Positions 22,122 through 34,482 of a stretch of DNA of 64,000 nt are shown here, in pieces. How positions within the stretch are numbered: position 1 is the first letter of the stretch; every line of letters begins with the position of its first letter. A program made the position numbers and the translations under genes. This stretch comes from Engraulis encrasicolus (taxonomy: Eukaryota; Chordata; Actinopteri; Clupeiformes; Engraulidae), in the NCBI RefSeq assembly GCF_034702125.1, contig NC_085871.1, forward strand, positions 31,026,945 to 31,090,944. The letters are read 5' to 3'. The notes under the pieces are model-generated. The model was not told the DNA's origin. It searched no databases and saw nothing but the letters and a program-made list of their open reading frames with translations.

Positions 22122-22306
22122 TGCTGTTAAAGGACAGCCAAGCTGCAAGAAACGAGTGGCCCCTGGCACTGGTGACAGCGACCCACCCAAGCCAGGATGG
22201 AAAGGTGCGGAAGGTCGAAGTGAAGACTGCAGCGCAAGGGATACCAAAGACATTCCTGAGACCAGTCTCAGCCGTCATCCTTCTTCTTCCCAAAGAGGAC
22301 TAAGTG
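22007..22306 (+). pseudogene. BEL/Pao integrase C-terminal domain (DUF5641), shifted frame
   Basis: This frame encodes the usual end of BEL integrases: FWTRWRREYLPTLQSRRKW, then a GDIVLLKD strand, WPLALV and a VRKVEVKTA segment, ending with LPKED and a stop near 22303. It overlaps the previous frame, which marks the frameshift at about 21985-22005. Confidence 0.85.
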
Positions 22307-22340
22307 TTTGAATGATTTAAATGTTAGTGGCATCACAGAC

Positions 22341-22353
22341 GCCAGGCGGGGAG
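22341..22353 (+). other. Polypurine tract of the BEL element
   Basis: The purine-rich GCCAGGCGGGGAG directly precedes the 3' LTR, where plus-strand DNA priming is expected in LTR retrotransposons. Confidence 0.6.
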
Positions 22354-22354
22354 T

Positions 22355-22978
22355 GTTCTGCCTCCCAGGCAGTTTTCAGTTTTTTGGCATTTTAGCGCCC
22401 CCCTTTTTGGTTATGTGGTCAAATGTGGTATTGCAACAGGAAGTTAGAAATTAGGAAAAGGAAATACAGGAAGTAGTTTAAGCACATGTTCCTGTCAGTT
22501 CAAGCAGATGTCAGCAGATCATGAAGCTGTCTTCTCATCTATCACCATCCGTTTGTTTTGAGCCGTAGAAAGCATCGTCTGTGAGTAGAAATGTGTTAAT
22601 AACATTGATATCTTTTAGTTTTCATGTATATTGAAGTAAATTTCGATTTTGCTAGATTACTATCTAGATGTTGTTTGTTATCATTGCTTAGCATAGGATA
22701 TGCTAATTGTACGATGTATCCAGGATATTGAAGATACCTGCACTTTATTTTTTACTTTAATTCATGTAAATTTGGTTTAATATTCATACTCTAGTAATTG
22801 TATTAAGAATTCATTCCACTTTATTTCTGTATTATTTCAGTTTTACACCTTGTCTGACAACAAGAGTCTACATAAATCTTGGAGCTTGAGACGCTACATC
22901 CTGACTCTCGTGTCATCATTCAGGGAGTTTGGCTGGCTGTCTAATTTTGGTTATGCACACCATTAGGAGGGCAGTACA
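22355..22978 (+). repeat. 3' LTR of the BEL/Pao element
   Basis: 624 bp, same boundaries as the 5' LTR; T at 22637 where the 5' LTR has G at 11812. Confidence 0.9.
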
Positions 22979-23004
22979 CAAAACGTTTTTAATACTCTAT
23001 TCTG

Positions 23005-23368
23005 AAACTTTGTTGAGGACTTTTACGGGCTTACGGCAGTAACGATGGCGCAGCTTTAGAAAGACGGAATACATTCGGCTTGTGTGGATAATAATAAACT
23101 CCTGGACTATTTCAAAACTTCTAAATGCTTTGTTTTGTTAGTAGAGACCATATTTGTACTACTGTAGACGTTTGGTGTCATGACATGTAATTTTTGTGGG
23201 GTAAAGTTTGGAGATACTGCGAATGCACCGGCAAACTATTCAAAATAACCATAAATTACTCGGTAGCTCTGCTAACGTTCGCCCAAGCCAGAAAACACTA
23301 TGGCTGGGTTACTGGATAGATATCACGGTTCAAATGTCATTAGGGTGAATCTACTCCGAACCATCCCT
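23005..23368 (-). repeat. Right inverted arm of the TTAA element
   Basis: Reverse-complement partner of 10677-11040, diverged by substitutions and small indels; ends in GAACCATCCCT followed by TTAA. Confidence 0.8.
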
Positions 23369-23457
23369 TTAAATATGCGTGAAGGCGGCAGCAAGTAATG
23401 ACACCTGTCAGTCACTCGCGGACTTCCTCCAGAACTATGTTTATATATAAACAACAC

Positions 23458-23544
23458 TTCACGAGTTTGTTCTTGAGAGCTTGGTGTACAGTATGCATGT
23501 TTGGCATGTTAGCTTGCCTCGATCCTGGGATGCTTTAAACGGAG
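23458..23544 (+). repeat. 87-bp direct repeat, right copy
   Basis: Partner of 10519-10605 in the same orientation. Confidence 0.75.
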
Positions 23545-23778
23545 CTCATGTGGGATGAGATCCGCTTCCCCCCAAGGATGCATGATGAGACCAACCAACT
23601 ACACCAGACAATGCGTTCGAGACGAGGTCCGTTTACCTCCCAAAAACTTAGCAAATGTACGCTACTGACTGGAGGACCGAGGGCCAAGTTTTACAAAAAA
23701 GACCAAAAGAAAAAGACAAACAGAATGGGAAATAACGTTGCAAAGCAAAGCAGTGGCGGACCTAAGCCACGTGTGCTA
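23545..23778. other. No gene seen; junction between nested stack and DIRS element
   Basis: A short open frame (23548-23790) crosses this stretch but has no recognisable features. Sequence next to 23760 (CAGTGGCGGACCTA) could be a transposon end. Confidence 0.4.
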
Positions 23779-24166
23779 TTACGAAGCTAGGGCTTGAAGC
23801 GCCAGATGGATATCAGCCTTATTTGAACGCATGTACAGCACGTAGGCGTCTGAGGACCAGCAGCCAAGCATCTTAATGTGCTGCTCTGATAGCCCGTTAT
23901 TAGCTGCTGTTGTGGCCACGGCGATTCTGAAGGAATGGGCAGAGTAACGGTCCGGGGAAAACCCTGCTTTGGCGAGAACTGATTTTAAAAAACATTAAAA
24001 GGCACTGCGGGTAACTGGTGCGCCGTTGTCCGTGACGAACAAGGGGCTGGATAGCTGGGCTTGGGATGAGCAGTACGCCATGTATCGAGACAGATATTAG
24101 TGTGGGTTGAGGTCTGAATCCAAATTGAAAATGAATACCGAGTGGCCTTTCCTGAATTGGTCTGTC
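23779..24166 (-). pseudogene. DIRS tyrosine recombinase, C-terminal catalytic part
   Basis: Minus-strand translation ends at a stop at 23779. The catalytic box HSFRIAVATTAANNGLS gives the H-x-x-R pair, and the motif LGCWSSDAYVLYMR supplies the nucleophilic tyrosine. Upstream residues (RYSFSIWIQT, LFVTDNG-like in another frame) are separated by a frameshift near 23990 in an A-rich run. The enzyme would integrate DIRS circular DNA without a target duplication. The piece ends at the MITE at 24170, which interrupts the conserved K-T-D-Q-F segment. Confidence 0.85.
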
Positions 24167-24169
24167 TTA

Positions 24170-24708
24170 AGCCGGGCATACACTGTGCGATATTTTCACT
24201 CGTGGGTCTTAAGCTTCTGCTCACACTGCACGATGGAATTTCACTGTTTAAAAGTTCACAACTGACGACTCACGTCCTCACACTACACGAGCCGACAGTC
24301 GAATGCGAGCGAAATGCTTCCACCGTACGGTGCGATAGGCATGTTTCCCCAGTCTTCAGAGGAGGGAACATGCGCACCTGAGGTGGAGATGAGGTCGCGC
24401 TCAACAGCGAGTCGCCCGGCCCTATTAATTCGTGCATGTGAAGTGTCAAATCGGGTCGTAGCACTGCTTTAACTGTGCGATTTACGCACGAGCCATGACC
24501 AGAATTTCAAACCGTTTTGATTTTCTTGCGACCCTGCATTGCACGATCGTGAGGCGAAATCGCTTGTCGTCACCCCATGTACACTGCACGGTGCGAGACT
24601 CACGATTGACCTGCGATTGCGCAAGAATTCGGCCCGACTCTCAAAAAGTCGTGCGAGTGCCAAATCGGGGCAAAATCGGGGTAAAAGTCGCACAGTGTAA
24701 GCCCAGCT
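24170..24708. mobile_element. Harbinger-type MITE, family A copy 1 (TTA target)
   Basis: 539 bp bounded by AGCCGGGCATACACTGTGCG on the left and CGCACAGTGTAAGCCCAGCT on the right, flanked by TTA at 24167-24169 and 24709-24711. The interrupted DIRS coding sequence confirms that TTA is the duplicated target. A copy in the opposite orientation is at 29024-29555. Non-coding. Confidence 0.85.
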
Positions 24709-24711
24709 TTA

Positions 24712-24878
24712 CTCTGTTTAACGAGAAATTGAATGGTGTTTCCGCCTATGTGTTCTAGACCTGTGATGCAGGGGTGAACAGCTGGATTAAAATTGAGACT
24801 GGGGCAGGTCAATTCACAGCATCTTAACAGACTGAAAAAAGCCAGAACAAACATGGCAGTGCAGCAAATACCTCAAAC
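24712..24878 (-). pseudogene. DIRS tyrosine recombinase, central part
   Basis: Minus-strand frame encodes AMFVLAFFSLLRCCELT followed by FNPAVHPCITG and QFLVKQSK, matching the region around the first catalytic arginine in DIRS recombinases (L-A-F-F-x-x-L-R-C-x-E-L-T). It is bounded by the MITE on one side and the 1.7-kb insert on the other. Confidence 0.8.
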
Positions 24879-26616
<1,738 letters not shown>

Positions 26617-27345
26617 CTTATGGAATATTGACTTAATAAGCCTCACTAATGGCAGACAGAGTGAAATCAGTGTGGAATGACGTGAAGCCCTTGTAGAGGG
26701 TGGAGAGGCAAGCGGCGAGAACGGTGCGCATAATAGGTAGGCGTAAATCGGGGCTGGCGGACTGTTGTTTGCGAATACCCTTAAGTAGCAGCAAGACTCG
26801 ACTGTCAGAGAAGGATGGGCAGTCGGAGTCGTAAAGTAATTTGTACATGAAATGCACACCCGATAGATAGACTTTAATCGTCACGGGCCTAATTTTGAGA
26901 AAAGTATGGGCGTGCGTAATGAACGAGGATATGGTGACCGAGTCAAAACGAGGAAAGGGAAGAGAATGCTGCGCATGGAACTGCTTGAAGTAGGACCAGG
27001 CAGTTCAGTAGGACTGTAGGGTATTGTGAGAGAGGGCTTGGAGGACTAGGTCGGTGGTGATGGGTTGCAGGTAGCTCAGAGGATAATTCACGGGAAGATG
27101 GTCTCTGAAAATCTCGGGAGGAGTGTGGGGAGCGCGTCTGCATCTGGTGCCAAGGATCTGAATTTCTGAAATTGAAAATGTTAGAGAGACAGTGAGAGAG
27201 TCAGCGATCTGATTGTGATGGCCGGGAATGTAGGCGGCTCGAATTATGAATTGACAGCTAGCTGCGGTCCAGACTAGATGCCTATGGTATGGAGAGACGA
27301 AATTTTGTGCGCGTGGAGTTGATGGCATTTATGACTGCCCCGCTA
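26617..27345 (-). pseudogene. DIRS RNase H end and tyrosine recombinase N-terminus
   Basis: The frame at 27328-27005 carries the RNase H tail (IIRAAYIPGHHNQIADSL, where the H and D are expected) and then the linker. The frame at 26884-26633 encodes the recombinase core-binding domain (YLSGVHFMYKLL, LLLLKGIRKQ, LRLPIM). The frames are out of register, and the sequence reaches a stop next to the inserted element at 26616. Confidence 0.8.
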
Positions 27346-28002
27346 TCGCTACGGATGAGAACGCTCCCAGAGCACCACTCTTTTCCCCATACGATAGCCA
27401 CAAGGACTATGGGGTAGAGCTCGTACACAGCCGATGATTGGGCGTCCTCTTAGAAACACCTGGGGCCAGGTGGAAGCGAACCAGCGCCCATTGTAGTATC
27501 CCCCGAACCCCACTGAAGGGGCTGCGTCAGTAAACAGTTGCAGGTTATCTGGGGATAAAACGGAGTCATTGTAAAACATATATAAACCATTCCATTCGTC
27601 TAAAAACAGTTTCCACAACCTGAGGTCCGAGAGACCGTGCGTGTTGATGTGAACAGAAGCTGCGGAGAGTAGATGAGATATGAAAGGTTGCCCCTGGGGG
27701 ATCACACGCATGACGAAATTTAGGTGACCTAAAAGAGATAGGAGGTCTTGTTTTGAGTGAGAGGGTGCATGAATTAATGTTTCGATTACCACAGAAATTC
27801 TGTCCTGCTTCTCTTTGGGAAGCGCCATTGAAAATTTGTCTGTATCTAAGATGATACAGAGGAATTCGAGCCTAGTCGACGGCCCTTCAGTTTTCTCTGG
27901 GGAGAGGGGAATCCACAGTTTTTTGAATACCTCAGATAATGTGGTGATACCCGAGGCAGGAGGCTGAGACGTGGGGGTGACGACTAAGGCCGGGGATCCA
28001 TT
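27346..28002 (-). pseudogene. DIRS reverse transcriptase thumb and RNase H
   Basis: Minus-strand reading includes PLSPEKTEGPSTRLEFL, then LPKEKQDRI, LLSLLGHLNFVMRVIPQGQ (RT thumb) and LQLFTDAAPSVGFGGYYNGRW (start of RNase H with the first catalytic aspartate). A frameshift near 27430 moves YELYPIVLVAIVWGKEW into another frame. Upstream the sequence is cut at about 28003 by an insertion. Confidence 0.85.
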
Positions 28003-28625
28003 ATAGTGTTACGTTATCGCAGCTCGACGTATTGGATGCCCCAGTGTCGACGCACTGCTATTACAGCTCGCGTGGCCTGGGAGTTATATACAGGAAGTAT
28101 ATCGATCTACTTTTCTAGCCGTTTTTATCGATGTAGCAAACCAACTGCCCCTATATTACAGTTCAATATACTCTTACCGACCTCGGCACATGTGTTTTTT
28201 TCACACACAGCTTGACCTCGTGTTGTTATGCTTATGGTTGAAATCGAACAATCATTTGAACCCAGGCATCATAAGCATGTGCAATATAAATGTTTGTAGT
28301 CTATATTTTGTACATCCAAAAGTTCGATAGATGTCAAAAATTTACTTCTACGGAGGGAAATGCACCTTCGTGATGACCACAGGTATCATGGGACATCTTC
28401 ATGTGCTCAACAGTCATTGGGTAACGCAGTCCGTCAGCCGCTGCTATTTGCATAACTTTCGGGAGAGCTCAACTTTTTGACGTGCCACCAGACCCACGCT
28501 CGCCGTGCCGGAATCCCAACATGCTTTGCGAGTCCGGTAACGACGATGTGCCGCATTTCATTGAAAATGAATTAAATGCGTTGGTACGTCTTGCGTCAAA
28601 CTGACGAATGGATGGGCACCGTCAG
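28003..28625. mobile_element. Unidentified insert in the DIRS reverse transcriptase
   Basis: About 620 bases with no RT similarity separate the catalytic LDDF codons (about 28624-28635, minus strand) from the continuing coding sequence that ends at about 28002. I do not see convincing inverted ends or a target duplication, so the boundaries are approximate. It could also be a rearranged piece. Confidence 0.45.
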
Positions 28626-29020
28626 AAGTCATCCAGCAGGTGCACGAGTAATTTAAGGTCGTAGTTATTTTGAAGTAGACAACACAGGGACTCTGAGAGC
28701 GTGCCAAAAATCTTTCCCCTGCCACTTAACGCCGCCACTGTTAATACTTGGGACTGCTTTTCCAGGGGCGGGTGGGGGAAACAGATTGATTATTAGACTC
28801 TGTTTACCGGAGTATTTGCGAGTGGCAATGCCAATAGGATTTACTCTATAGACGGGAAAGGGGGATTTGTTCAAAGGACCAATCATGAACCCAGACTCAA
28901 CTTCTTTGCCCATGGGTGTCGAAAGTGTGTCGGGATCTTTGAGTCTTGTGACTGAAGGTTTTTGCATGAAAAAGATTCAGATGGTAGTGATGCGACGCCA
29001 GGGTGGACACCATGTATGTG
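28626..29020 (-). pseudogene. DIRS reverse transcriptase fingers and palm, internally deleted
   Basis: Minus-strand frame with EVESGFMIGPLNKSPFPVYR, VNPIGIATRKYSGKQSLIIN, then PSINS directly followed by GVKWQGK, which in related elements are separated by the RT motif A region, so a deletion is likely. A frame next to it carries NNYDLKLLVHLLDDF, containing the catalytic aspartates. Upstream it abuts the MITE at 29024. Confidence 0.8.
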
Positions 29021-29023
29021 TAA

Positions 29024-29555
29024 AGCTGGGCTTACACTGTGCGACTTTTTGCCCGATTTTTCCCCGATTTGGCACTCGCACGACTTTTTGGGAGTCGGGC
29101 CAATTTCTTGCTCAATCGCAGGTCAATCGTGAGTCTCGCATCGTGTAGTGTACATGGGGTAACGACAAGCGATTTCACATCATGATCGTGCAATTGTAGG
29201 GTCGGAAGAAAATCAAAAAAATGTTTGAAATCCAGGTCGTGCCTCGTGAGTAAATCGCACAGTTAAAGCAGTGCTATGACACGACACATGCTCAAATTAA
29301 TAGGGCCGTGCGATTCGCTCCTTAGCGCTTCCTTATCTCCCCCTCAGGTGCGCATGTTCCCTTCTCTGCTGACCCGGGAAACATGCCTGTCGTGTCGCAC
29401 AGTGGGAGCATTCAGCTCACATCCGACGGTCGGCTCGTATAGTGTGAGAACGTGATTCGTGAGATATGAACTTTTAAATCGTGAGATTTCCTCGTGCAGT
29501 GTGAGCAGGAGCTTAATACCCATGACTGAAAAAATCTCACAGTGTATGCCCGGCT
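29024..29555. mobile_element. Harbinger-type MITE, family A copy 2, inverted relative to copy 1
   Basis: 532 bp with ends AGCTGGGCTTACACTGTGCG and its partner ending GTATGCCCGGCT; flanked by TAA (29021-29023) and TTA (29556-29558), so one target copy appears changed. The interior matches the reverse complement of 24170-24708. Confidence 0.8.
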
Positions 29556-29558
29556 TTA

Positions 29559-29862
29559 GACCGTGAATGAGATCACAAAATTCGCGATTTGGGTGGGATT
29601 CCAATTTGGATTGCAATAAAGGCACGACAACAGGAGTGGACAGGTAGTTTCTAGCTTGTTTATTGACGTTTCGCATAATAGGGCAGATGGCCCGGACATG
29701 GGCACAGGTGCAATAGGAGCAGATGTGGAGGTACCGACAGGTGGAAAGCGTGCATGCATTAGTGTTAAATCTTCTGCACACTTTGCGGCCTTTCCAGGAG
29801 AGGAAACTCCCGTCTGCTACACCGGCTGCCACAGAGGGAGCGCGAGGCGCAGATGATGTCAA
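29559..29862 (-). pseudogene. DIRS gag-like zinc-binding region
   Basis: The minus-strand ATG at 29862 opens a frame with KVCRRFNTNACTLSTCRYLH then C-S-Y-C and a further H/C pair, a cysteine-rich pattern common to DIRS first frames. It continues with TPVVVPLLQSKLESHPNREF and DLIHGL, the segment that links to the reverse transcriptase, before the MITE interrupts it. Confidence 0.75.
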
Positions 29863-30889
29863 CTTGGAAGCGTAGGATTCTAGTGGCGCTCTGACTCGAC
29901 CAGTGGGCAGTCGCTGGAACCGTGGCTACGCCCGTTGCATAGCGCGCAAACGGTCGGCTTTACGCCTTAAAACACCTGGCTATATAATTCCAAACAAAGA
30001 GCTCCCCAATGCAGAATTTGGTTCCAGAGAGCTACTCTGGTGGCAGATTTAGCTGAAAATAGCCTGTGATATGGCTACATGTGCACCCCAGAATGAGGTG
30101 GCCAAACCTGCAATGATAGACAGATAGCTGTTGAGTCCCCCCGTCGATGGGGGAAGACAGAGAATACTACTTCGGTGTGATGACAAAATGCTACCGCGAA
30201 CTCGGGAAACGACAAGATTTTTTGTCGATTCAACAGAGATGACAAGATGTGAAAAGATGTAAATGTGAATATGCAGTATATTATACACACACACAGGTTC
30301 ATGGTAGCAACTGTATTTTATTATTTATTTATTCATTCATTTTAGAAAGCAATTATAACTTTCACATTATATAATAATGTACGTTACCGGTACATGAAAA
30401 AATAAGTGAAAGGAAAGAAAGAGGATAAAGATCCAAAGGCCACCCTTCTCCATCTTTTGATTTAAACCACCTAGATTATTTGCTGTCTCATATGCCATTC
30501 TACACTCTATTTTATTGTGTCTGATATTCTTTAATTAGTTAACTTTAAAACTTTGTGTTTCTTTAAGTTTCTAGAGTGCAAAAACTGTTAGTGATGTGAT
30601 ATAAGTGGTGTAATCATAATGTAAGGCCCTATAAGTAATTTGCAATGTAGGCCTATATATTGGATTAAAGAGAAATACAGTCTGTGTCCATGGTGTGTAA
30701 ATAATATTCACATTGTTAAAATATAAATGTCATAAAAGATACATGTTGCTGGTTACAAAATGTGATTCATATTTGTTCAGAAAAAAATACACCCATACTA
30801 GTACTATCTGCCTGCTGGCCCAGCAGAATGTAGGCCGACCATGAGTCAGTTTTTATGAAAGCTGATGTGTGCTTCATCAGAATCGCATG
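29863..30889. other. No gene seen; possibly DIRS leader then AT-rich sequence
   Basis: 29863-30060 may contain the 5' end of the DIRS element. The rest is AT-rich with no convincing frames or terminal repeats. Confidence 0.4.
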
Positions 30890-30894
30890 CACAC

Positions 30895-30899
30895 GCGCA

Positions 30900-30942
<43 letters not shown>
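30895..30942. repeat. (CA)n microsatellite
   Basis: CG/CA-mixed start followed by about 20 CA units. Confidence 0.95.
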
Positions 30943-30945
<3 letters not shown>

Positions 30946-31248
30946 CCAGTTAGACACCCCATTTACATTATTTGACACATTTGCCTCCCCATTTACTCAT
31001 TGAACCTGGTAGATGTGTGCAAAGACTGGATAATGAAATGCACAAATTTGACTGTGTGGTTTGGCACATTAAGCTACATGCATTAATTTGCTTTGAATGG
31101 GCCATGCTAGCATCATAGATGATAATTAGCAAAATGCCAAGCCTGTCACACGGACTGCACGCACTGCTCTGCTAGACTTTATATTAGAGCCTTAGCTTCA
31201 TGCTTGAATTTTGTGTGTNTGTATGTGTGTGTGCCAAATAGGTTTGAA
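30943..31248. other. No gene seen
   Basis: Unique-looking sequence; contains an ambiguous base N at 31219. Confidence 0.4.
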
Positions 31249-31380
31249 TTAACATGAGAGAGAGAGAGAGCAAGAGAGAGAGAGTGTGTGTGTGGGTGCG
31301 TGAGTGTAGGCGTGCATGTGCATGCACGCGTGTTTGTGTAGGAGAGAGGGTGTGTGTGGGTGGCCGCGTGTGCGTGACAG
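31249..31380. repeat. (AG)n and (GT)n-rich tract
   Basis: (AG)n at about 31256-31284 followed by degenerate GTGTGY repeats. Confidence 0.8.
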
Positions 31381-31469
31381 TGTAGGTGTTAGGGTGTATA
31401 TTGGAGTATATACTGATTCATCCAGACAAGTGTGCATGGACATACACAAGCCCACTGCTCCCAGCTACG

Positions 31470-31545
31470 AAATACACACACACACTTACTGTACATACAG
31501 TACATGCACGCGCACACAAACACACACACACACACACACACAAAG
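31470..31545. repeat. (CA)n tract
   Basis: Two CA-rich runs separated by a short CATACAGTACATG stretch. Confidence 0.8.
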
Positions 31546-31664
31546 AAAGATAATTTATTGGCCCAAGCCATTCACCCTCACAGGCCCAGAATGATATGGA
31601 GGTAAGAACGGGAACACATACATGACTGCAGCAGAAGCACACAACCTCTGTCTTTATCATACAC

Positions 31665-31699
31665 GCGTGCGCGCGCACACACACACACACACACACTCT

Positions 31700-31768
<69 letters not shown>
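31665..31768. repeat. (CA)n then (CT)n compound microsatellite
   Basis: About 14 CA units followed by about 33 CT units, a pyrimidine/purine strand-asymmetric tract. Confidence 0.95.
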
Positions 31769-31769
<1 letters not shown>

Positions 31770-31899
31770 CCCCGGTGGCGGTGTATTTATTTTTAGCATG
31801 GGCCGTGCACGCCCTCGCGTCTGTGAAAGACGCTGCCGGCTCTGAAACCACTACTGCTTCTGCTGCTGCTGCTCAGGACCCATGTGCCCTTACATCACA

Positions 31900-31962
31900 C
31901 ACATACACATAGCACAACACACACACGCATACACACATACACGCATGCACACATACACACAC

Positions 31963-32001
<39 letters not shown>

Positions 32002-32005
32002 CATG

Positions 32006-32056
<51 letters not shown>
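31900..32056. repeat. Degenerate (CA)n tract
   Basis: CA repeats interspersed with CATACACGCATG units in two similar halves. Confidence 0.9.
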
Positions 32057-32057
<1 letters not shown>

Positions 32058-32434
32058 AGCCCTTGCCTCTCACCTACAAATGTGCATGCTTGTGTGGGCG
32101 TGGGTGATTTTCACACATATCAAGACATTTATGTATGTATGTACTGTATGTACACGTATGTGTGTGCGTGCGCATGTATGTAAAGTATGTGTGTATGTGC
32201 AGCTCTGTTCCTCAGTGTCAGAGTCATACACCAATAGCAATCACTCTCCAGCTCTGGTGCTTATGTGTTGCTATCTTGGCCTACTTTTGCACCACACATA
32301 CAAAAACCATACAGGCAGTGCTAAGCTACTGAGCTCAGAATGTATTACAACATGTAGTCACCCTGGCAACCTTGTGTTTATTTCGAATCCTGCCAATGAT
32401 GTAATGTGGCCATCCAACCGAACCCTGCACCTCC

Positions 32435-32552
32435 CACACACACACAGATACAGACACAGAAAAAGACACACACGCTCACGCAGACATGCAGACGGGCACA
32501 CACGCACGCTCACGCAGGCATGCATGCACACACACACACACACACACACACA
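32435..32552. repeat. CA-rich tract with CACG and CAGACA variants
   Basis: Ends in about 13 uninterrupted CA units. Confidence 0.85.
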
Positions 32553-32635
32553 CTTTTTTGACACTATTCACTTTCTGTCTGATTTTCGATCATTCTCTCT
32601 ACTATGTCTCTGTGTTCCTTTCAGCGTGTATGTAA

Positions 32636-32925
32636 CTGTGTGTTTGTGTGTGTGTGTGTTTGTGTCTGTGTGTGTGTGTGCGCGCGCGCATGTGTGTGTG
32701 TTTGTGTCCTTGTGTGCGTGTGTGTTTGTGTCCGTGTGTGTGTGTGTTTGTGTCCGTGTGTTTGTGTGTATGTGTGTGTGTTTGTGTCCATGTGTGTGTG
32801 TGTGTTAGTGTCCGTGTGTGTTTGTGTCCGTGTGTGTGTGTGTGTGCGTACTTGTGTTTGTGTGTGTTTGTGTCCGTGTGTGTGTGTTTGTGTCCCTGTG
32901 TGTGTGTCTGTGTCCCTGTTCCGTA
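32636..32925. repeat. GT-rich minisatellite with TTTGTGTCCGTGTG units
   Basis: Units of about 18-28 bases, each containing TTTGTGTCC or TTTGTGTCT followed by variable GT runs, repeat roughly a dozen times. The large cysteine/valine and histidine/threonine pseudo-frames here are not genes. Confidence 0.9.
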
Positions 32926-32984
32926 GTTGTCTCTGAATGCTGCTGAATAATTAATGCACTGTAAGCAGAAGGTTGAGATAATGA

Positions 32985-33640
32985 ATGCTGTGTGTGTGTG
33001 TGTGTGTGTGTTTGGGTGGGCAGGTGAGTGGTTGTATGTGTGTGTGTGTGCGTGTGCCTGTGCCTGTGCCTGTGCCTGTGCGTGTTTGGGTGGGCAAGTG
33101 AGTGGTTGTACGTGTGTGCATGCATGCATGCGCTTGTCCCAACTATCTGTGCGTGTGTTTGCATGTGTGTGTGTGTGTGTGTGTGCATGTGTGTTCATGC
33201 GTGCATGTGTGCACACGCTCGTCCTACCTTTCTGTGTGTGTATGTATATGTGCTGGTGTGTGCATGCTTGCAGGCTTGCACGTGTCTGTGTGTGTCTGTG
33301 TGTGTGCATGCACTTGTCCTACCTTTCTGTGTGTGTGTGCCACACCTTTCTGTGCGTGTGTGCCACACCTTTCTGTGTGTGTGTGTGCGTGTGTGCGTGC
33401 GCGCATTCATGCGTGTGCGTGCATTCATGCGTGTGTGTGTGTGTGTGTGTGTGCGTGCGTATGCTTGTGAGTGTACTGTATGTGTTTGTGTGCATGTGTG
33501 TTCATGCGTGCATGTGTGCACACGCTTGTCCTACCTTTCTGTGTGTGTATGTATATGTGCTGGTGTGTGCATGCTTTCAGGCTTGCACATGTGTGTGTGT
33601 GTATGTTTGTGCGTCTATGTGTGCGTGTGCATGTGCATGC
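32985..33640. repeat. GT-rich minisatellite region with a 103-bp duplication
   Basis: GT, GCATGC and CTGTGC units. The segments 33183-33285 and 33490-33592 are direct copies about 307 bases apart, with CCTACCTTTCTGTGTGTG and TATATGTGCTGGTGTGTGC in both. Shorter GTGCCACACCTTTCTGTG units repeat between them. Confidence 0.85.
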
Positions 33641-33737
33641 GCGTCAGTGTCGTGGTCAGCTGGCTGGTTAGATAACATTACATCTACTCCAAGTAGATTG
33701 GATATCAACCCACTGACCCTTCCAGCAGGTCCAGTTT

Positions 33738-33965
33738 GTCAGAGAGAGACAGACAGCATAAAAGACAGACAGGCAGATGAGCAGACAGATGGAGAGATAG
33801 ACAGATGACCCAACAGGCAGACAGACAGGCAGACGAGCAGACAGACTTGCAGCCAGGCAGGCAAGCAGGCACAGATGACCAAACTGACAGACAGACAGAC
33901 AGCCAGACAGACAGACGAGCAGACAAACAGACAGACAGATGGCCAGACAGACAGCCCGACAGACA
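33738..33965. repeat. (CAGA)n/(CAGG)n degenerate tetranucleotide repeat
   Basis: CAGACAGACAGG-type units with GAGCAGA interruptions over about 230 bases. Confidence 0.9.
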
Positions 33966-34120
33966 CACTTAACTGTGGTTGCATACTGTAGTGCTTACGG
34001 TAGCCTTGTGTTTCTCTATAACTCTCTCTGTCCACTTCCGGAGGCTAAATTGCTTGTTGGCTCTGAGCCCTACTACTCGCCTCTCTTTAGTCCGCATGCA
34101 CCAAGGCAGTGGGAAGCCCA

Positions 34121-34451
<331 letters not shown>

Positions 34452-34482
34452 AGCACACACATTCTTGTATTACTTGGCTTAA

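Larger units (their letters stand above)
11530..22978 (+). mobile_element. BEL/Pao LTR retrotransposon, interrupted by a Penelope-like element
   Basis: Two direct 624-bp LTRs (11530-12153 and 22355-22978) flank a gag-pol region with BEL/Pao domain order: gag, zinc knuckles, aspartic protease, reverse transcriptase, RNase H, integrase. The LTRs differ by one base that I can find (11812 versus 22637), so insertion was recent. A likely 5-bp target duplication AAAAC flanks the element. It is now inactive because of a 4.1-kb insertion at 15603 and a frameshift near 21990. Confidence 0.92.
10677..23368. mobile_element. TTAA-flanked element with 364-bp inverted arms, split by later insertions
   Basis: The left end AGGGATGGTTC at 10677 follows TTAA (10673-10676). 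The right end GAACCATCCCT finishes at 23368 and precedes TTAA (23369-23372). The arms are diverged reverse complements over about 364 bp. Removing the BEL retrotransposon and the Harbinger-type MITE between the arms leaves a compact fold-back element of under 1 kb. I see no transposase of its own. Confidence 0.75.

Noticed and set aside
32636..33640. CRISPR-like repeat array
   Set aside because: The units are GT-rich minisatellite variants without constant repeat and unique spacer structure, and the genome is eukaryotic.
31882..33808. Long histidine/threonine and cysteine/valine frames
   Set aside because: They are translations of CA/GT repeats in all frames.
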